The notes beneath the pieces are model-generated. The model ran no database searches, had not been told where the DNA came from, and saw only the letters and a program-made list of their open reading frames with translations. A stretch of 64,000 bases of DNA from Pogona vitticeps. Taxonomy: Eukaryota > Chordata > Lepidosauria > Squamata > Agamidae. Where the stretch lies: the NCBI RefSeq assembly GCF_051106095.1, contig NC_135786.1, forward strand, positions 214,155,001 to 214,219,000, given 5' to 3'. This document shows positions 38,860 through 50,000 of the stretch, in pieces. Each line of letters begins with the position of its first letter. Within the stretch, counting starts at the first letter, position 1. Made by a program: the position numbers and the translations under genes.

Positions 38860-40015
38860 TTTGGGGGGGGGGGATGACTCTTACCGTGAAGAGTCAGGTT
38901 CGCAGCTTGGGATCCCTCTGGACCCGGCACTCACCATGGAGACCCAGCTGTCGTCAGTGGTATGTTCCACACATTTCCACCTTTGGCAGATTGCCCAGCT
39001 ATCTTGATTTTGGGGAGTTCACCACTTTGGTCCATGCGCTTGTAATCTCGAGATTAGACCACTGTAATGCGCTCTACATGGGGCTACCTTTGAGGTTGGT
39101 GCGGAAGCTCCAAATGGTGCAGAATGCAGTGGCCAGACTCCTTAGTGGGGTGAGAAAATACCATAATATCTCACCCACTCTGGCCACTCTGCATTGGCTG
39201 CCCGTTTGGTTTCGCGTTGATTTCAAAGTACTAATGTTTACGTACAAAGCCCTAAACGGTTTAGGAAGCAGGGGTTTTAAACTCAATTTACCTGGGGACC
39301 GCTAGAGGCAGAGGCTGGGTGAGGCTGGGCCGCATCAGATTTTCCACCAAGCGGAGCAAGAGCCCGAGGAAGCCGCCCAGGAGTTTCCTTAGCTGACAGA
39401 CAGGTGGGCTGGCTGGCAGGCTGCAGTTCTGGATGGAGGGTGCAAGAGGTGCTCTCTTGGGAGAGAGCCGGCGAGCGAGGCAAGGCTTTTTTTTTACTCT
39501 TGACAGCAGAGGATGTGTGGGCACTTTGGGGGGGCAGGCAAGGTGAGGGCCACAAACTATCATCTGGGGGGCCGCAAATGGCCCCCGGGCCGCATGTTTG
39601 AGACCCCTGGTTTAGGGCCTCGATATCTGGCGGAACGCCTACTCCCACCAAAATCTACCCGTATCACTTGATCTAGCCAGGAGGTGAGGCTGAGGAGCCT
39701 AACACCGAGGAAGGCCCAGAAGGAAAAAACAAGAAACTGGGCCTTCTCGGCAGTGGCTCCTCGCCTTTAGAATAAACTCCCCCTTGAGATTTGTATGGCC
39801 ACTTCGCTGGGCATTTTTAAAAGCCAATTGAAAACTTGGCTGTTTAAGCAGGCCTTCTCTCCAGCCACTATTTGATTTTTTTCTTTTTTTTCTTTCCATT
39901 TTGAACAATTGATTATTGATGTTGTATATTGATGTTGTATTTAAATTGTTTTAAAGTGTTGTTAGCCACCCAGAGTGGTCAATTGACCAGGTGGTTGGGA
40001 TATAAATACAATAAA
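38860..40015 (+). mobile_element. L2-type LINE, 3' part, split by a hAT
   Basis: The plus strand encodes LVHALVISRLDHCNALYMGL then PLRLVRKLQMVQNAVARLL and FKVLMFTYKALNGLG, continuing after 39617 with the usual L2 end and a 3' UTR ending AAATACAATAAATAAAT near 40015. The insertion at 39266-39609 interrupts it. Stops and shifts are present. Confidence 0.85.
39266..39609. mobile_element. hAT element inserted in an L2 copy
   Basis: Ends GCAGGGGTTTTAAACTCA and TGTTTGAGACCCCTG are inverted. An 8-bp direct repeat GGTTTAGG occurs at 39258-39265 and 39609-39616, so one end base is ambiguous. The interior is GC-rich with no transposase. It must be younger than the host L2. Confidence 0.82.
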
Positions 40016-40019
40016 TAAA

Positions 40020-40510
40020 TACTGTCTTGTATCTGAAGTAGTGCTGTATCACTTAGGATAAAAGTTTAAACATTTGTGAGAAGAAAATAGAGGAGAGAGT
40101 TTTTCCATCATCACAACCTACTGCATATGTTATAGGATTGTTACTGAAGAGAGAGCCACCCACAGCTCTTATCTGGGGGCAAATTAAGCAGCCACAAAGA
40201 CTGAAGAATGGGATAATCAGAGAACTCCCAATTGCACTAAATAGAACAGAAGAACACACAAAAGGGGTGGGATGAATTACTCTAACTTAAAACACTCGCG
40301 GTTGCTGGAAAATAGGACAAATGAAACAACGCCAAAGGATAACCAAACATATATGGTCATCTGATCACACCCTCTGTCATTTTTGTTGCTAGATTAACAC
40401 AGTTAATTCTCTGCCCCCTGCAAACTACTGTATATACTCAATTAGAATAAATAACTATGAGCAAGCAAGGAGGGGAAGATTCTTCATAAAGGAATTTTCT
40501 CAAGGCAGCT
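40020..40510. other. Intergenic, nothing recognised
   Basis: No gene or repeat I can support. Confidence 0.3.
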
Positions 40511-40514
40511 TTTA

Positions 40515-40690
40515 TGTGCCATCACTCGTGGTGACTCTAAAAGGGATTTTTAGGGGTGTGAGATGATCATAGGGTGGTTTACCATTACCACTACCCTTCC
40601 CCTGTGAATCAGCATTGCCAAGAAGGGATCTGAAGCCAGCTCTCCTGAGTCCTAATCTGACACTGTACCCACCACACTGGCAACTTGCAT
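40515..40690 (-). mobile_element. tRNA-SINE-like fragment
   Basis: GGTGGTTTACCATTACCACT followed by CCTGAGTCCTAATCTGACAC and CCACCACACTGGCAACTT reads like a reversed squamate SINE (box-B and box-A regions at the right end). A similar fragment lies at 60530-60725. The family is not fixed. Confidence 0.5.
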
Positions 40691-40984
40691 GATTCTAAAT
40701 CATCTTCTAAGCCAATGGATTTCTCTAATATCATTGGTTTATTTGCTTTCTAAAATACTGTCATTCTGCTTAGGAACTTGAGATCTAAACGCACAGCAAA
40801 AAGGGGTACATTACTTCCTATCTTTCCAGTCCACATACACACCAAAAGTTTTTAAAATCTTTTTTTAAAACTCCTCTGAGGGTTAGGAAACTCTCTGGAA
40901 CACATTTTCACCATCAAATACAGTTTTCAGGGAAGGGGCAAAAATATCCCAAAACTACTGTGAGCATCAAACTGGACCTAAGCC

Positions 40985-41205
40985 ACTCTGTGGATCACTT
41001 CCACTATTAAATAGCTCTCACTGTTAGGAAGGTTTAATTAAAATCTCCTTTCTTGTAACTTGAATCCATTGCTTCTTTTCTTATCTTTCTGACCAGCAAA
41101 AAAAAAACAAGCTTTCTCCATATTCCACATAATAGCCTTTCAAACAACTATCATATCACCTCTTAGTCTTCTCTTCTCCAGGCTAAACACATTAAATTCC
41201 CTAGG
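40985..41205 (-). mobile_element. CR1 LINE fragment
   Basis: ATCACCTCTTAGTCTTCTCT then TCTCCAGGCTAAACACATT is the common CR1 stretch on the minus strand (FSLEKR-type coding in the reverse direction). Confidence 0.7.
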
Positions 41206-41330
41206 AGAGTTCAGTGGTTTAGATATCCGGATTGGGAGTTTGATTTCCCACTGTACCTCCTTGACAGGAGCTGGAATTGGTGATCCATAGGGTCCCTTCT
41301 AACTCTGCAGTTATATGATGATGATTTTAA
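41206..41330 (+). mobile_element. tRNA SINE with CR1-like tail
   Basis: The head GAGTTCAGTGGTTTAGATAT and box-B-like GAGTTTGATTTCCC lead to GGTCCCTTCTAACTCTGCAG and TTATATGATGATGAT, the 3' tail used by CR1-mobilised SINEs. Confidence 0.65.
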
Positions 41331-41742
41331 AAAACCATGCACAGTCAATCAAAACTATAAAAACATTCATTGGTATCATAGAACAGATACAAGTTTTAAC
41401 CAAAAACTTAAGTATCTATTAAATATTGGCACAGTGTGTATGCTGTTATTAACATTGCTTTTTTTGTAACTCTGATGGTGTTATTTCTGAGATCTGTAAC
41501 TGCTTATAGTACTGTGTGAAATTTCTTGATATTGTTCCAAAAGCCCTGATGACTATGGGGTCTACTAAAGTATGCTTCATCCACAAGCAAGATGTTTCGA
41601 TTGCCAGGTCTCTATATTGTCAGTTTTTCTTATTATTTATTTTCAACTCTGGCATCCCCCAGAATTGCAATGTCAATGATCCAGAAATTTCTTCATTCTA
41701 TTAACACTATGTCTGCTGTGTTATGTTCAAGGTATCGATCAG

Positions 41743-42093
41743 TGGTGGCGCTGTGGGCTAAACCGCAGAAGCCTTTGTGTGCTGCAGGGTCAGAAGACCA
41801 GCAGTCATAAGATCAAATCCACGCAACGGATTGAGCTCCCGTCGCTTGTCCCAGCTCCCACCAACCTAGCGGTTCGAAAGCATACAAATGCAAGTAGATA
41901 AATAGGGACCACTTCGGTGGGAAGGTAACAGCGTTCTGTGTCTAAGTCGCACTGGCCATGTCACCACGGAAGATTGTCTTCGGACAAACGCTGGCTCTAT
42001 GGCTTGGAAACGGGGATGAGCACCGCCCCCTAGAGTCGAACACGACTGGACAAAAATTGTCAAGGGGAACCTTTACCTTAACCTTTACCTTTT
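41743..42093 (+). mobile_element. Full-length tRNA-derived SINE
   Basis: The head GGTGGCGCTGTGGGCTAAAC and box-B-like region near 41810 are followed by GGTTCGAAAGCATACAAATG and the tail ACGACTGGACAAAAATTGTC, then AACCTTTACCTT repeats. Target duplications TATCGATCAG (41733-41742) and TATCTATCAG (42094-42103) match at 9 of 10 positions. Confidence 0.88.
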
Positions 42094-42490
42094 TATCTAT
42101 CAGTTTGGATTCGGAAATACCATAAGATCTTGACTTCCTCATTTTCTGACACCTTCTCTGTCTGATGTTCCCATGGGTTTTTGGAGGCCAGCAAGTTATA
42201 TTTTTTGCATAATTAGCAGTGCACTAATTTTGCCATTTTTTCATGCTTAATTTTGTAATCTGTTTGTGCAATCTTTGGACATCTGCAGATGAGGTACGAC
42301 ACAGTTTAATCTTTTTCTGGGCAGAGTCTAGCACTAATTCCTTGGAACTTAGCTTTCATTACATTGGTTTGGAGCACTTTTTCTTGTGCAGCAAAAAATC
42401 AAGCCTTCGGTTTCTTTCTTAAGGGTCCCCAGTTTTAGCCATGCCCACGTTGAAATATTCCGTCAATATTTCTCAGGTGTTTTCCATGTA

Positions 42491-42895
42491 CAGTGGTGCC
42501 TCGCTTGACGACAATAATCCGTTCCAGCAAAATCGCTGTAGAACGAAATCATCATCAAGCGAAAAAAAAAAAAAAACCATTGAAATGCATTCCAATGGGT
42601 AAAATACCTCACCGTGCAGCGAAGATTCTCCATAGGGCGGCCATTTTCCAGTGCCTGTTAAGCAAGGAATCCGTCCTAAACACAGCAGGGAGCCATTTTG
42701 CACAGCAGGCGACCATTTTGAAAGCCGCTGATCAGCTGTTTTAAAATCATTGTTTAGTGAAGCAGGGAACCGATCGTCATAAAGTGAATTTTTCCCATTT
42801 AAACATCATTTTGCGATCACAATAGCGATCGCGAAAACCTCATCGTAAAGCGGATTCGTCATGGAGCGGGGTAATCGTCAAGTGGGGCACCACTG
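42491..42895. mobile_element. Pogo/Tc1-type MITE with TA duplication
   Basis: 405 bp with ends CAGTGGTGCCTCGCTTGACG and CGTCAAGTGGGGCACCACTG, flanked by TA on both sides. The interior repeats CATTCCAATGGG. Same family as 23430-23651 and 57957-58554. The TA target and CAGT ends suggest the pogo (Tigger) branch. Confidence 0.88.
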
Positions 42896-43360
42896 TAGTG
42901 GTTTAGTTTTCCAGCTGTTTAATTTATTTTCAAATTGTTGTTTCATATATTGAGCCTTTGTTTCTGTTGATTTCAAAATATTCTCCATTTTGACTGCCTT
43001 AAGTAGTTTTTTTCTGCTTGCAGTGATATAATCATTTGGGCTTCTTTTTTCCTCCTCTATTACCTGCTGTATTGGCAGCAATCTATGGCCTCCGATTTTT
43101 CAAGGTAAATACAATCTGTCCACATCACTTTTTGGATATAGTGTCTAATGCATGTTCATTAGTTTCCATGTTTTCCAATCCGATTCTTCTAATTAGAGTC
43201 CAATCTATTATTCCAGTTGGGTTTGATTGTATTTCCATTATTTAGCTTTGATCTTAAGATTTTTCCATAGTCTTTTTACATCTTCTTCTTCATCATCATC
43301 ATCAAAAATACAGGCACAGTCAATCAAAAATATAAAAACATTGACTGGTATTATATAACA

Positions 43361-43410
<50 letters not shown>
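43361..43410 (+). repeat. (GAT)n microsatellite
   Basis: Fifty bases of uninterrupted GAT/ATG triplets. Confidence 0.97.
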
Positions 43411-43411
<1 letters not shown>

Positions 43412-43435
43412 AGTTTAGGAAGTTTTAAAGGTAAA

Positions 43436-43586
43436 TGTAAAGGTTCCCCTTGACAATATGTCCAGTCGTGTCTGACTCTAGGCGGCTGTGCTCATCTCCA
43501 TTTCCAACCCATAGAGCTAGCGTTTATCCGCAGACAATCCTCCGTGGTCACGTGGCCAGCATGACTAGACATGGACACGGAACTTA
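43436..43586 (-). mobile_element. tRNA-SINE fragment
   Basis: GTAAAGGTTCCCCTTGACAA then GTCCAGTCGTGTCTGACTCT and GACAATCCTCCGTGGTCACG are the reverse complement of the 3' half of the SINE at 41743-42093. Confidence 0.85.
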
Positions 43587-43589
43587 GCA

Positions 43590-44435
43590 TAAGATTTCAT
43601 GGGCTGCAGTTTCATGAAGGCTTATGCCAAATAAAGTTTGTTAGTCTTTATGATGCCACAGAACTTTTTGCTGTGTTAACCTTTTAGAATGTGGAAGGAA
43701 GCATATAAAAGCTGGGAAACCACCAAATGTTATCAAAGGAGGAAGGAGCTGCTTTGTGGCAAATGGCCAAACCAGTAAGAATGGCATCTTTAGCCCTGCC
43801 TATTGGCAGAATGTGTCCCAAATAGTTGGAATTCAGCACTCAAGCGAAAAAGCAGAAGCATCTACAGAGTAAAAGAACCCTGTGGACCTCTTCAGCACAG
43901 CAATTCTTAAGTAACACAATCATTTCTATTTCTCTTATTTTTGCTTTGTGGTCTCCCTGGTACTACAACTGCACACTAACTTGTTTCCATCTGGTGTTCT
44001 CAGTCTATCAAATCTAGCTGCTGGTATGTTGCAAATGCCACCAGTGTTGCTTCAGCCCTGTTAAACAGTTACTAGCAGGATCACATGCTTGTACTACCTG
44101 ATAGAATGCTTGTTTGAAATAGTCACAGAAGAACCCATGACAGTAATTAATTTTGTGTTGTTTTAACAATAACAACTAGGAAAAATATTTCTCTATTGAT
44201 CATCAGCCTTTTCCTTATTTGTCTGAGTGGCAATGATTTATTCCCACGAAGGTGCCTTTGGGTGATATGTATTGGACTGGAAATTTGCTTTATAAAACAA
44301 ACGTGAACACTATTTCATGAACGTCGTGTCATCAGCTTGATGTGAGTCATGGGCATAGACAGAACTACAGCTTGCATATCCTATCAAGATGGGATAGCAT
44401 GGTGACCTGGTGTGATTGGGTTCTTTAGTGAGGAG
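43590..44435. other. Intergenic, nothing recognised
   Basis: No gene or clear repeat. Confidence 0.3.
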
Positions 44436-44439
44436 GGGC

Positions 44440-45190
44440 GGGCCAGTAATTTCGGCGGGAATGACAGACGGAGTAGACTTCACTGTTTCAAACAACGCTG
44501 TTTTATTATTTTTAACATCAGGAACACCAAGACCAAACAGGTCTAACTTCTCTATATCTGGCAACAACTTGTATTCTTAATTCTAACATCTTCAATAGAC
44601 TTCCCGCCTTTTACATTCTCCTCGCTCCAGGGGAATACATCATTTGTGGAATCGGTATTGGAGCGTTCAACACCACACAAGTGGTCCCGCAACAGGGATG
44701 TTTCACCACCGTGCCCTCCAACCTGGGGAGATAAGGGCTGGAACCATAAGGGGTCTCGCACGATACCTGGGCTGGTATATTCGACCCCGGTCCCCAATTC
44801 CATCCTCTCTTTTGCTCCTTCTGACCTTTCTTAGATAACTCGGGTGGAGTAGGTAACAGTCCGTCTCCCACCATCAGGTTTGGAAAGTCCTTCAGTAGCT
44901 TTGCGATTCTTTCTCTTTTCTCCCCAGTCTCCTCTGTTTGAACACTTCTCTCCTCTTGTGTAGTCTGAGTCTCCCCCTTTTCCTCCTCCTCTTTTATATC
45001 ATCCCATCTCCACCCTTCTAACTCGGCCCTCTTTTCCCTTTGCTTCCCTTCAGCCAAGAATACTTCCACCGCCTTTGAATTTCCTGTTCCCTCCTCATCT
45101 AGTTTTATCAGCTCCCCCACGACACATCCCTCATTCCCCTCTGTCTGTAGTTTCTCTGAGGACGGCACACTTCAAACTCCTCGCTCACAC
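44440..45190 (-). mobile_element. Unclassified glutamate-rich repeat, copy 2
   Basis: The minus strand holds an open stretch of about 185 residues (45168-44611) rich in E and K, followed by CATCCCTGTTGCGGGACCAC and TTGTGTGGTGTTGAACGCTC and then AATAATAAAACAGCGTTG near 44500. It is related in part order and sequence to 32820-34065. It may be a retroelement fossil with a polyadenylation-type end; no enzyme domain, zinc knuckle or paired terminal repeat is recognised. It is not called as a gene. Confidence 0.45.
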
Positions 45191-45194
45191 CTGG

Positions 45195-46080
45195 TCAGAT
45201 AAGGAGAGCGCACCAGTCAACATGTAATTGTTTCCCTGTCTAGAGAAGGATATTTCCTTCCACTCCTCCCTGCCAGTTTCAGTATAGGTGAACCCTCTGA
45301 GTTGCCCAGATCATCATACCCCTTTGTCATGGTAAGGAGGCTAGCTATCCCTATGGTGCTGGGCCAAAAAAATGGGATAATTCCCAGTCAGATGGGGGGG
45401 GGGGCGGCTCTCTGGCACATGAGGGCATCCACATGTTTCCTTTCACCATATGGTACCATGCTGTATCCATATCTATTGTCTATACTGTACAATGAACCTT
45501 CTAAGGCACCTGTGGCTTTCTGCCTTCATCGAGACTCAAAGAATGTACAGTAAGTGCATTGGATTGTGTTTGTTCATTTTTTAACTGACTGTTCCACAAT
45601 TGCGGATTAGCACAGATGTCCACATACTGTAAAAGGTGGGGAAATTATTACCTTTATTCCTGGAAAACTAACAGAACCTTTCAAATGGAATATAACCCTA
45701 CTGATTGGGTAGTCAGTTAGAGAGAAACAAAAGGTCTGGAATAACAGAGGGGAAAATCCTTGTCGTTTCAACCAGGTTGCTTCAGAATGCAGCAGACTGT
45801 CCCTCAGTAAAGCTTCAGACAGAGGATGGATCCCTCTCATCTCTCAGGGTCACCGAAGCCCTGGATCGTCTGTGCTGGCAGATGGGTCAGACTAAGAACC
45901 AGTGGCGGGGAAGAAAACGTTATCTTGTTTTTGTTCCTTGTATACTGAATTCATTCCTTTCAGGCAATTTTGGAAAGGAGGTTGGTTTGTAAATTCCCTT
46001 TTTAATTTCATGCTGGCTGTCCAGGTCTGACCAACGGGAAAAAAAACGCAGCAGAAATATTTCAATATTGGCTGCCTTTT
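45195..46080. other. Intergenic upstream of ERICH5, nothing recognised
   Basis: No supported gene or repeat. Confidence 0.35.
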
Positions 46081-47030
46081 CCATGGCACCCCAGACCTGC
46101 CGCCGGAGCTGGTCTGCCACAGGAGGAGCTCTCCCGCCTTGGGTGCGATGTACCTTGACGGGGCAACAGGCGGACGGACCGCTCGCACTTTAGCCTCAGG
46201 CGGCCAAATGTCTGGAGCCGAGCCCGCCGCGCTAAAAGCCCCCCCCGCGGCGGACGCCACGTGCCGCGCTTCCCCTCGTGACCTCGCTCGCCCTTCTGCG
46301 CCTCACCCCACACCACCCCTCTTCCCCTCCGCGCCACTTCCCCGGGCGCGCCTGCGCCGTGCGCTCCCGCTGCCCCGCGCGGCGGCCGAAGGCTGCCAAA
46401 AAAGTTGGCAGCGAAGCGAACCCGAGGAGTTCGGCTACCCCTGGCCGCGCCGTTCTTATGGCAACGGAGCTCGGGCGGTAAACACTCGGCCCGGCGCGAG
46501 CCTATGGGAGGGAACTTCCTCGGCCAGCGCCGCTCGGCGGGGGGCCGCGGGGGCGGGAGGCAGGGAGGGGAGCTCGGCGCCCACAAGAGGGAGCGGGAGG
46601 GAGAGAGGGAGAGGAGGCACCTGCTGCTTGCTGGTCGCGGGGGTTGCTGTCGCCGCCACCGCCGCCGCCGCGACGCTCATCCCTTTTCGGCTGGAGGCGA
46701 GCCAGCCTCGTCGGTTCCCCCTCATCCTGTAGCGGCGCAGCCCAGGGGAAGCTGCCCCGGCCGCCTCCTCCTCTCCTTTTGCGCGGCAGAGCGCGGAGTC
46801 GGGGGTCCCCACTCCTCCTCCTCCTCCTCCTCCTGCTTGTCCCGCCATGGGGTGCTCGAGCAGCGCTCAGACCCAAGTCAAAGACGGCAGCCGGCCGGCT
46901 TCCACGTCCCCGGACGCCAACGGTCTGAAGAAGTGCGGTGAGAGGCACCCTCTTGGCTCTTGGGCTTGTTCGGCTGGGCTAGCTGCAGTGGCCGGGGGCC
47001 GGGGCGAGCCAGCCCGCTGAGCGGTTCCCC
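46080..47030 (+). promoter_or_regulatory. ERICH5: CpG-rich promoter of ERICH5
   Basis: Strongly GC- and CpG-rich DNA with CCGCC/CTCC runs around the ERICH5 start codon. It also holds the 5' UTR and exon 1. Start sites are not fixed from sequence. The many long overlapping open frames here are a result of high GC content. Confidence 0.75.
46847..46937 (+). CDS. ERICH5: ERICH5 exon 1 (coding part)
   Basis: 91 coding nt to the donor GTGAGA. Encodes MGCSSSAQTQVKDGSRPAST then SPDANGLKKC. Confidence 0.9.
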
Positions 47031-50000
47031 CTCCCTTTGCATGCCTGGGTGTAGAAATGCCTCCCCCGGTACTAAGGCTGAGGAAGGGTCGGTAAGAAGG
47101 GCACGCCTGTGTCTGGAGGGCATTCCTGGCTGGGACCCTCGGACCTCAGTCGTCTACCATGAAGCTCCTGGACCTTCTCAAAAAGTGGGGGCGGGGGGAG
47201 CTCCAGGAGGTGACCAGCTGTTGTCGCTGAACTTTTTATTTGCTTCTAAGCAGCTCCTTCGGAAGTCAAGACCCTTGCCCTCCTCTATAGCTGCCTGCCC
47301 TGATTTATTCATTTACTGAATCTGTTTTCTGTCTTCAAATAGGACCACAGATTATCTCTAAACAAGTCTGTCTTCTTAATTCAGGTGTCTTTAAATTGCT
47401 GGATTGCAACCTCCATCACCTAGAGAGTATGATCATTCATACTGGCCAGCAGGATGGCGGTTGTACCTAATGTTGTTGTTTAGTCATTCAGTTGTGTGAC
47501 CCCCACGGACCAGAGCATGGCAGGCCCTCCTGTCTTCCACTGCCTCCCGGAGTTTGGCCAAGTTCATGCTTGGTCAAATTCATGTTGTACCTAATAGGTT
47601 TTGCCTAATAATTAAATGCATGTTGTTGGACTAAAACTCTAAGGATTTTTCATCCTTGGGAATGTTGGTTGGGGATAATGGGATTTGCAGAGCTACAGGA
47701 TTTGGAGGGCTACGATGTTCATCATCCTGCTATAAAAGTACAAACTCCAGAGGCTTCTCTCCCTCCCCCCCCCCCCCATTACACTCTCTGGAGCACACAG
47801 AGGTGGAAGTAACCAGAACATGGAAGGTATATTCTGCCTAGTTTGTTTGTCATGGGTTGTTCTTTTGTTAAAGCTATTGCTCCGGTATTTGGTCATCAGT
47901 AATGCAAATAACAACTAGCTTAAGATATCTTTACATAAAAATCCTACCCTGGCAGTGTAGAGCCTGTTGCGAACTGGATGAGGATGCATACATTTGGTGG
48001 TCGCTTGTAGATTGAGTTAATGAGGGCAATTTACACCAACTTGGGGGGGGTGCCCCTTGCCCCAGTCATGCACAGCCTGTACATGAACTGGGATGTAGAT
48101 GGGATAAGATGGAATTGTTTATACAATAATGGAAACTGAAACAATCGGGAAGCAATGATTGTATCTGTCTTACAAAGACCATACATACTTCGAGCTTGAG
48201 GATGTTCTTAAATAAGATTTCCTCAAGTGTGAGTTACAATCACAATACATTTAGCCACCTTTTTGCTATACAGTAGTATTCTTTCTGGATATTTAAGGAT
48301 GTTGCTGGTTTTTTGTGTGTGCATACCATGGTACTCTCTCAACTTGGCAACTGTAATATACTGTACAAGGAGCCATCCTTGACAGCAGACTGCAGCTTCA
48401 GTTGATTCAGAAGCTAGTTCTTGATTGTGACTTGGAGCCATAAGCTTGGGAATATATTATGCTGATATCATGCTTTTGCTTAGTAGAGTAAGTCACAACT
48501 AGCATGAGCCCATTAAATCAGTGGAACATACAGAGGAGCTGACTTGCTAAATCCCCACTGATTCAATGGGCCTGCTGTAGTTGTGACTTACTGTGCTAAG
48601 CAGGATTTCAGCCTATGTTTGCCTTAGTGGCTCATTCAGACTTGCTGATGTGGACAGGGAAGAAAGCAACTGGACTATGATGTCTCTGCTTTCAACCTAT
48701 AGCGTGATAATCTTCACTCTGCTTTCCTGCTTCTAAGCCTTTTCTGGCTGACTGACAACTCCATGTTTCTCCTAACATGTGAAACTAATAGAAAAATAAG
48801 GACAACTCTAGGGGCACCTACAGTGCCACCTGCATATTCCACATCTTTCAACTGAGGCAACACCCCTTGCCTTTGATCAAATCCACAAAAACCTGAGCTG
48901 AATGAGAAGTTTTGATCGGAATCCTGTTGGTGTTTAATGCTTTGCATAAAGGAAATCACTTAAGTCTTGGTGGCAGGTTGTTATGCACTATTGAGATACT
49001 GGGTACATTCCTGGGTGTGTGTCTGATTTTGTGCTTGGGAACACAACCAACATTTTATTAATGAGTGGGAATATGCTGTCCAGAGTTAACACAATTTCCC
49101 TTATGCAAAGTAAACACAAATCAGCAATAAGATTCCAGCTGTTATCCTTTAAAGCTTCAGTAACTTTCTTTGTGTTGTTTATTGTTGTCATGGGCTAACG
49201 TGGCTACTCTCTTAGCACCAGAAAAGTAGACCCAGAATATCCTCTGGTGGCGATTGGTGGAGTAATGTATATTATCATAAATTATTCCTTTAGCTGTGTA
49301 TGAGTATGGGAACCACATAATGGCAGGACAATGATCTTATAAATAGATAGGACGTAAATTTTAATAATATGTGGATCTAGATTGTCTGAGTAATAATTTC
49401 CAGAATAGTAAGAGCATTTCAGGAGCAACAAGAAGTCTTTTGGTACCTTAAAGACTAATAAATGTAATATGGCACAAGTGTCTATGTCATCTATTTCCTG
49501 AAAAATATGCATCATATAACAGGGGAGCAACAAATGGTGTTATGAGAGGCAAATGATACGCAGAAAGTAGAAATAATTTAAAATCACATTATTGCCAATG
49601 GTTATAAATAACAGTTTATGTTCTTGTCTTTTTCCTTTTCAAAATACATGATTTCTTGACAAATCAGATGACAACTTACCCATCACGAAAGAAAATGACA
49701 CAATATCTGACCAGTGCAAACTTGTTGCAATAAAGAAAGCAGAGCTTGAACCTCATGGAACAAAACTCAGTGAGGGTTTGGCCAAAGAGGAGGCAGATGT
49801 TTTGATTCCAGGAATAACAAGTTGTGCCCTTTCTACCTGTCAGAGAGTAGACCCTGAAGGCACAGAGCCTCAGCCAGTGACACTGGAAGAGACATTGGAC
49901 AGTAGTGGACCTTTGTCTCCACCTCTTTTAGAAGCTGGTGAGCCTTTGCCTGTGGAACCATCCAAGGAGGTTGTTCTTGAACCTTGGGATGCCAGCGAAG

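Larger units (their letters stand above)
41335..43360 (-). mobile_element. LINE, possibly R4/Dong type, fragmented
   Basis: Two related terminal stretches (CACAGTCAATCAAAACTATA near 41342 and CACAGTCAATCAAAAATATA near 43316), each next to GAT/ATG triplets, bound moderately conserved non-unique-looking DNA. The phrases TTCTGAGATCTGTAACTGC and TATGTCTGCTGTGTTATGTT recall a squamate LINE of the R4/Dong group. Bodies are interrupted by a SINE (41743-42093) and a MITE (42491-42895). No clean RT frame is seen. Family from memory, moderate to low certainty. Confidence 0.45.
47031..49667. other. ERICH5 first intron
   Basis: Holds a Bov-B tail (47465-47600), a C-run near 47760-47777, and the inverted repeat at 48481-48598. 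No other exon or RNA gene is seen. Confidence 0.4.

Noticed and set aside
42493-42744. 83-residue frame
   Set aside because: Lies wholly inside the TA-flanked MITE at 42491-42895.
44611-45168. 185-residue glutamate-rich minus-strand frame as a host gene
   Set aside because: A related, disrupted copy occurs at 32.8-34.1 kb, so a repeat is more likely than a gene.
46062-46948. Multiple long open frames around the ERICH5 promoter
   Set aside because: High GC content removes stops by chance; only the MGCSSS frame has homology and a splice donor.
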